A stretch of DNA of 64,000 bases. It comes from Salinicola corii (GTDB lineage Bacteria; Pseudomonadota; Gammaproteobacteria; Pseudomonadales; Halomonadaceae). The stretch is from the NCBI RefSeq assembly GCF_008298015.1, contig NZ_VTPX01000017.1:1-64000 (forward strand), in the 5' to 3' direction. The notes under the pieces were generated by a model. That model was not told the DNA's origin, ran no database searches, and worked only from the letters and a program-made list of their open reading frames with translations. Below are positions 60,201-64,000 of this stretch, piece after piece. The position numbers and the translations under genes were made by a program. Within the stretch, counting starts at the first letter, position 1, and every line of letters begins with the position of its first letter.

Positions 60201-61847
60201 GATCTTGCTCTGGGCCTCCGCCATCGCCTCGTCGGTGAACTCGGCGATCTCCTCGTCCCCGAGCAGCTTGGCGAGCTCCTCGCCGAGCTTCTCCTCGTGG
60301 ATCAGGCCACGCAGGTCGGCCGGGTCCATGCCCTGGGTATCGCTGGCGTAGTAGGTCCAGTCGCCGCCGTGGTCTACCGTCATGTAGGGCAGATACTGGA
60401 AGCTGCCATCGTCCAACTGGGACTTGAGCTCAAGCAGGCGGGCATATTTCTTGAAGTTCTCGTTGTCCGAGTTTTCCGCCTTCTCCTCCAGCTTCTCCAT
60501 GTAGAGTTCGGTGACCGTCTTGGCCTCACCGTCGTCGTTCTCGACGGTGGTCTCCTGACCCATCAGGTTGGTCTCTTCCGAGCCGGGCAGGTCGTGATCG
60601 GCGAACACGTCGTCGATGACATCCTCGCTGGAGGTCTGCTGGAAGCTGGAGGCGGCCTCGAAATGCTCCGGTGTCACCCCCTTGGAGACCACGAACTTCT
60701 CGCCATCGACCTCGACCAGCTTGAGCCCCTCGATGACGTCGCCGTGCTCGTCGGTGGCGCTCTTGACGCTGTCACCCTTGCCCAGCACCGGGATGTCCTC
60801 GTCGGCGGAGCGCAGCTTGTAGCCGTCGTCCTCGAATTCGTGGATCCGATTCCAGGTCTGCTGTGCGGTGGAGACCGTTTCGAACAGTGCCGGCGTCAAC
60901 GCCTTCGATACCACCACGTCCTTGCCGTCGTGAGTGGTGTAGCGAATGACGTCCTCCCGCGCATCGTTCTGCCAATGGAACCGCTTGTAGTCGTTGAAGT
61001 CGGGGGCTTCGGTATCGGCGCCGGCAATGGTGGCGCCATCCTCGACCGCAATGTCGATGGCATCCTGATGCTCGGCGTTACCGCCCAGGGTCGCGTACTG
61101 CTCGCTGAGATAGTCATAGAGTTCCGGATTGTCGCTGCGTGCGACGACGAACTTCTCGCCGTCATGCTCGTAGCGAATCACCTCCGGGCCCATCTCACCG
61201 GGCGCGCCGACTTCGGTGTTGTAGTAGGGCGGTGGCGTGGCGTCGCTGCCGATGCGCTGGTAGCCATCCGCCTCGCTCTTGTTGATGCCGATCAGGCTCT
61301 CGTAATCCTTCTTGACGGCAGCGAAGAGCTCAGGGTTGGCGCGCTCGGCAACCACGACCCGGGTGCCGTTCTGCATCTCGTAGCGGATGACACCCTTGGC
61401 GACTTCGTCGGGCGGGGCGATGAAACGGTAGTCGCTCAGCTTGCCGGGAGGCTCGGCATCGGGCGGCAACACGCCATAGCCATCCTCTCCGCTCTCGTTG
61501 AGGCCATTGATCTGGTCGAAATCCTGCTTGAGCGTCTCGAACAGCTCCGGGGTGGATTGCCGGTCGACCTCGACGATCTTGCCGCCCTTGGTCTCGTAGC
61601 GAATGAGATCGTCGCCAATGGTCACGATCTGCTTGTAATCGTTCAGGTTCCTGGGCGCCTCGGTGTCGGCATCCGCGCGCTTCCCAGGCTTGGACTCGTC
61701 GTCATCGGAGGAGGGGGATTTCCGGCTCAGGTTCAGGGTCTTCGACAGCGTCGACTGCCAGCGCCCGGCGCTGCGCTCGCCGACACTCGGGTCGCCAGTA
61801 TCTGGGACATGGTTCGAAGCATTCTCTCGCGTGATTTCCTGAGCCAT
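57300..61847 (-). CDS. Giant repeat-containing HrpK-like protein
   Basis: This 1515-residue acidic protein without signal peptide starts at ATG 61847 after GGAGG. Residues 62-405 hold five degenerate repeats of about 60-75 residues (62-123, 131-195, 203-265, 278-343, 352-405) with core VIRYE..G.K.VVV.R..PELF. The middle (about 930-1150) is a long charged coiled-coil-like stretch. Hydrophobic segments lie near 640, 780, 820 and 1220-1330 (for example IGLGVGFASLILNAVM). The C-terminus (NWDEGDGGNDWTGGDDIVSKKDLEKIA, quoted in parts, and DKISSADIDSW) resembles the HrpK domain of plant-pathogen type III translocator HrpK. No secretion genes are nearby. The HrpK link is from memory and needs a search. 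Confidence 0.6.
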   Translation of the reverse strand: MAQEITRENASNHVPDTGDPSVGERSAGRWQSTLSKTLNLSRKSPSSDDDESKPGKRADADTEAPRNLNDYKQIVTIGDDLIRYETKGGKIVEVDRQSTPELFETLKQDFDQINGLNESGEDGYGVLPPDAEPPGKLSDYRFIAPPDEVAKGVIRYEMQNGTRVVVAERANPELFAAVKKDYESLIGINKSEADGYQRIGSDATPPPYYNTEVGAPGEMGPEVIRYEHDGEKFVVARSDNPELYDYLSEQYATLGGNAEHQDAIDIAVEDGATIAGADTEAPDFNDYKRFHWQNDAREDVIRYTTHDGKDVVVSKALTPALFETVSTAQQTWNRIHEFEDDGYKLRSADEDIPVLGKGDSVKSATDEHGDVIEGLKLVEVDGEKFVVSKGVTPEHFEAASSFQQTSSEDVIDDVFADHDLPGSEETNLMGQETTVENDDGEAKTVTELYMEKLEEKAENSDNENFKKYARLLELKSQLDDGSFQYLPYMTVDHGGDWTYYASDTQGMDPADLRGLIHEEKLGEELAKLLGDEEIAEFTDEAMAEAQSKIKDRDGLADKIYDSLTGDNGADYLDAIEELRDKGFGDEAATRLNNDLNTLQALDPDRAAEARGSITAASTARGLEEELADIDAEYESGEVSPESEEAAEQVAADMVPTVLTGITYSTFGIQTTDGVWNAVKDALSADKTDPKGSVPPNLSADEKLQFTKIMAIAAGLKEVIKTAALSGSNVETALKDSSLMRDVMKKVNEQFRNMTTSRDGQPPIVELSDSQRTNVQSSLKSQFRSLMSSNTMFAIGGTAALANAIYRRSGDDFGDTWQERMTVARGMLVFIGTTPFALKGITDAVGPKLDEGSRLAKLFGSPNITQALGLDKEMGDVLRERFPDTFNGDKAPSLNPGEQARGKLDDIRGKLESFDTLLDQKDAPDFEQKAQGLVDDIQGQLDEVDRIVKESDSLSDDEKKEIQQRLDTIEDRLDKVEMKKEGLAPQNADDLRGVVDDLFEEIQPFASSATPSEQRFAQIDDFDRAVAEYRELLDADGKGKGKMPEQAPALFDEIMERHRAIRSSIESDPTLSDSDRAQQLDRLDEIANRLDDVRPTDGGALPSGAGDALDDLDSLSGDLQQRFDPANGESSKVAMQPFNQALDAEADVMTNGEPTPGGTSPDSPGGTGGDGDIGSKKKALIGPALKGLAYMTDFAGGILDTVVAGVGLNQLIKNGGTPIEFAASSTGVVSGSFFTIGGAAEIGASLQTASRVLSGLGAGLRAAGPIGNLIGLGVGFASLILNAVMAQKKGAETEGKIRDQFEQFAEDGVTEDDWGEKFNYLINSSYGFKDMMHAGDDDKEPDPLFKEWFPEDMAAWEAQPEQYEKFTQEIRENGNVDDFFFDFDQDQMQLNIHGQEFYQENKETIDTILFNWDEGDGGNDWTGGDDIVSKKDLEKIADPENGHSKKERDAAQFLLDNEDFFALLDTLHKQDGSDDKISSADIDSWMQLIGERAITDDNPAFAEEDSIWDNPASYKL

Positions 61848-62224
61848 GGCAAAAAGGCCTCCCTATCGTTTATCAAATACTCGTTCAATATCCTCTTGAA
61901 ATCAGCGCCGATTCGATAAAAGAGGTGTCACCCTGTCGTAAAGTCGTCAGTCGTTGTCACGATTTCGTAACACGGTTGATTGGAAATTTGACGCCTACGC
62001 TAGACGAACAGGATCGTCGATGCCCATTCGATAACCGATTCGGCTTCGACCGAATTCATGCAGCAATAGCCGACACGCCCTTGTGTGGTGGGCGTTGCAG
62101 AAAATGTTGTTTTATGTTGCCAAAATGTTCCAGTTATGTTGTAAGACGTTACGAAATTCGGCGCCGAACATTGATATAAAAGCGGGGGAGATTTGGCGGG
62201 AATGACAACGGAGCGATACGCGTC
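61848..62224. other. Divergent A+T-rich promoter region
   Basis: This 377-bp region separates the minus-strand giant gene and the plus-strand phosphotransferase-like gene. GGAGG (61858-61862) on the minus strand is the ribosome site of the former. TATAAAA-like sequence near 62173-62179 could be a promoter -10 for the latter, whose ribosome site is GGAG at 62210-62213. No repeat or RNA gene recognised. Confidence 0.5.
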
Positions 62225-63432
62225 ATGCCGGGGGTCGTGGATGAGGTGAGTCAGCAGGTGATCCGGGGCTGGTATGTCGATGACAGCCAGAGCGGGCCCC
62301 GTGCGGTGCTGGTCTCGATCAACGGCGAGGTTCGCTACTGCGCGCTGTGCCAGGAGCCGAGACCCGATGTGGTCGAGGGGGGCATCGCGACCCGGGCCGA
62401 TGTCGGTTTTATCGCGCCGATGCCGCTGCAGCCAGGAGATCTCGTTCGAGTCAGCGCGCTCGATGGTGGGCGACTGCTCAACGATGGCCTGGCCGTGGTG
62501 GTGGCGCATGACGTCGGCGACGGATTCATCGACGTCGAGACAGGCACAGCCCACCCCGTCTTGGGGCCATTGGTCATACCGCTGCGACCCCATCTCGACA
62601 TTCGCGCGTTCCGCCCGCTGCTGGGTCATATGGGCCATCTCTCCGCGCTGGAGGTGCGAACGGCGGATACCTGCTACGTCGTCCACTGCCAACTGCCGCG
62701 CTCCCTCGCCGAGGGTCTGGAACGGCTCTACCGCCATGTGCTCGCGCCTGCCGGAATCGCGGCGCCGTCGTTGAAAGCCGTCATTAACCACGGGGAGGCC
62801 GCCAGCCTGGTGGTGGAGCGAATCGAGGCGCAGCCGCTGGGCGCCTATCGCGAGGGCAGGGAGCCTGCCTTTCGCGACACGATGGATTCGCTGGTATGGC
62901 TTGCCTTCATCGACCGTCACGGTGGTGGTCCGATCGTGATATCGGCCGTCGAGGACGTCGCGCACTGAACAAGATGGTCTCCGGCGTCTGTCTTGTGGCA
63001 CTCAAACGACGGCAGTGGCGAGAATTCGGACGGCTGCTGAGAATGGCGTTGGTCGCCTATCGATTGCCGCGCGTCTTCTCCCACGGTGACCTTCATCCCC
63101 AGAACGTGCTGATTCAGAATTCGACCGGTGCTCCGGTACTTATCGACTGGGATCACGCAGGGATGCTGCCGGTGGGCTGTGATCTCGCCCGCCTGCTGCT
63201 GAGCGTGCCACCCAGGCTCGCCGAATCCTGGATCGAGGCGGCGCAGGAGCGAAAAGGAGGCCCCAGGCCGGATGCGATGCTTTTGGGATGGCTGATCATG
63301 ACCTATTTCGCCATGTCTCAGCGTCATTCCGAGTTCCATGACACGGAGGCGGGCAGGCATTTGCATCGGCGGTTCGCCGAGTTATCTAGCCGACGACGCC
63401 CTGGAGTTGGGGGAGTTTTCCATGAAAATTGA
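62225..63432 (+). pseudogene. Phosphotransferase (APH/choline kinase-like) gene with one frameshift
   Basis: Two overlapping frames together make one protein of about 400 residues. The first (62225-62968, 247 codons) has an N-terminal RGWYVDD-type domain and runs to PIVISAVEDVAH before TGA. The second carries on as ALNKMVSGVCLVALKRR and contains the aminoglycoside-phosphotransferase-like active site: FSHGDLHPQNVLIQN (catalytic HGDxxxxN) and PVLIDWDHAGMLPVGCDLARLL (metal-binding DWD). One missing base near 62959-62965, within GTCGCGCAC, restores continuity. The gene is either newly inactivated or a sequencing error. Kinase substrate unknown; LPS-core kinases such as WaaP-like enzymes share this fold. 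Confidence 0.75.
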
Positions 63433-63655
63433 GGCAATCGCGAAGCATCGCCTGCCTTCGGTTTGCGGGTTCTCATGTCGCTCACCTCATTAACAGTATC
63501 ATTACTTTTTTAGGAAAAGCTGTGCTGGTACCTGCCTTAATGACTGGCTTAGAATACGTAGCTATGGAATTTTCCGCAGGAAGCGGAATTTTTGGTTAAC
63601 TGGTTAATTTCTAACCGTTAACACAGTGTCATCCGGGCATTTGACAGGGGAAGGT

Positions 63656-64000
63656 ATGGATATCGATGCCTGGTTGAGCATCGCGACAGTCATGGCGGTT
63701 CTGGCCACGCTCGTTTTCACCCGGATCGCGCCGGACGCCATTCTGGTCGGTGCCATGGCGTTTCTGATTTTTACCAACGTGCTGACTCCCCAGGAAGCGC
63801 TGTCCGGCTTCGCCAATACCGGGGTGATGACCATCGCGGCGCTATATGTGGTCGCGGCAGCCCTGAAGGAGACCGGCGCGATCAAATGGATAGCCGGGCA
63901 GTTGCTGGGTCAGCCGACGACGCTGCGTCGGGCGCAGTGGCGGGTGATGCTGCCCGCCTCGATCATGAGTGCTTTCATGAACAACACTACGGTGGTGGCG
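63656..64000 (+). CDS. SLC13/CitM-type anion permease, N-terminal part (runs off window)
   Basis: ATG 63656 follows AGGGGAAGG and opens a frame that continues to the window edge (115 codons). The visible part has hydrophobic helices (LSIATVMAVLATLVFTRIAP, ILVGAMAFLIFTNVLTP) and the family-typical NTGVMTIAALYVVAAALKETGAI and SAFMNNTTVVA. The last carries the NNT motif of SLC13/ArsB-related Na+-coupled transporters. Members carry sulphate, dicarboxylates or citrate and may hold cytoplasmic TrkA-C domains later in the sequence. Substrate cannot be told from this part. Confidence 0.88.
   Translation, partial: MDIDAWLSIATVMAVLATLVFTRIAPDAILVGAMAFLIFTNVLTPQEALSGFANTGVMTIAALYVVAAALKETGAIKWIAGQLLGQPTTLRRAQWRVMLPASIMSAFMNNTTVVA

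Noticed and set aside
57261-61919. Plus-strand open frame of 1552 codons opposite the giant gene
   Set aside because: It mirrors the minus-strand gene almost exactly. The minus-strand protein has a ribosome site, repeats and domain-like motifs, while the plus-strand product is a low-complexity Leu/Val/Gly-rich antisense shadow running through a terminator hairpin.

Overview
The window is a G+C-rich gammaproteobacterial chromosome segment, most likely Halomonadaceae (Halomonas, Chromohalobacter or a relative). I infer this from overall gene content and codon style, not from a marker gene. It mixes ordinary metabolic operons with an accessory block, visibly richer in A+T, between about 21.3 and 41.4 kb.

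Layout. 1-127: right end of an IS3-family insertion sequence. 392-8709: an eight-gene complex I-like operon (nuoA, a nuoB/nuoD-like fusion, nuoH, J, K, L, M, N) without the NADH or iron-sulphur modules. 8773-11038: intact egtB followed by a heavily frameshifted egtD. 11188-18947 (minus strand): a small secreted protein, then a copper-resistance locus (cytochrome b561, copB, copA, cupredoxin, DUF411 protein, copS, copR). Both copper promoters carry 11-bp-phased TTCAG direct repeats. 19138-21261: pgpA, then a PadR-type regulator with a 30-bp palindromic operator in front of chrA.

21.5-37.8 kb is a cell-envelope island. It holds dgkA, a PAP2 phosphatase and eptA (phosphoethanolamine transferase); a UDP-glucuronate 4-epimerase-like enzyme; two ArnT/Rgt-like membrane glycosyltransferases; a LAB_N protein with a family 2 glycosyltransferase; a PmrAB/QseBC-like two-component system; an orphan response regulator with a degenerate receiver; a DedA-PAP2-LssY fusion; a second PAP2 phosphatase; and a family 9 glycosyltransferase. 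Four to five PmrA-like boxes (CTTAAG-type half-sites 11 bp apart) lie in front of these units. Read together, the genes could decorate lipid A or core with phosphoethanolamine and a uronic acid, and recycle the lipid by-products (diacylglycerol and undecaprenyl phosphates). The block is followed by a MobH-type relaxase gene overlapping a tyrosine integrase gene and a 3' fragment of tRNA-Asn, which marks an attachment site. It therefore looks like a mobile or formerly mobile island.

42.3 kb to the end: a LysR regulator divergent from paoABC (periplasmic aldehyde oxidoreductase); an arylsulfotransferase-like beta-propeller protein; a complete biotin operon bioBFHCDA behind two tandem BirA-type operators; isocitrate lyase with a strong terminator; a 1515-residue HrpK-like protein with five N-terminal repeats; a phosphotransferase-like gene broken by one frameshift; and the 5' end of an SLC13/CitM-type permease running off the window.

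All calls rest on reading the sequence and translations. No database search was made, and family assignments come from recalled motifs.
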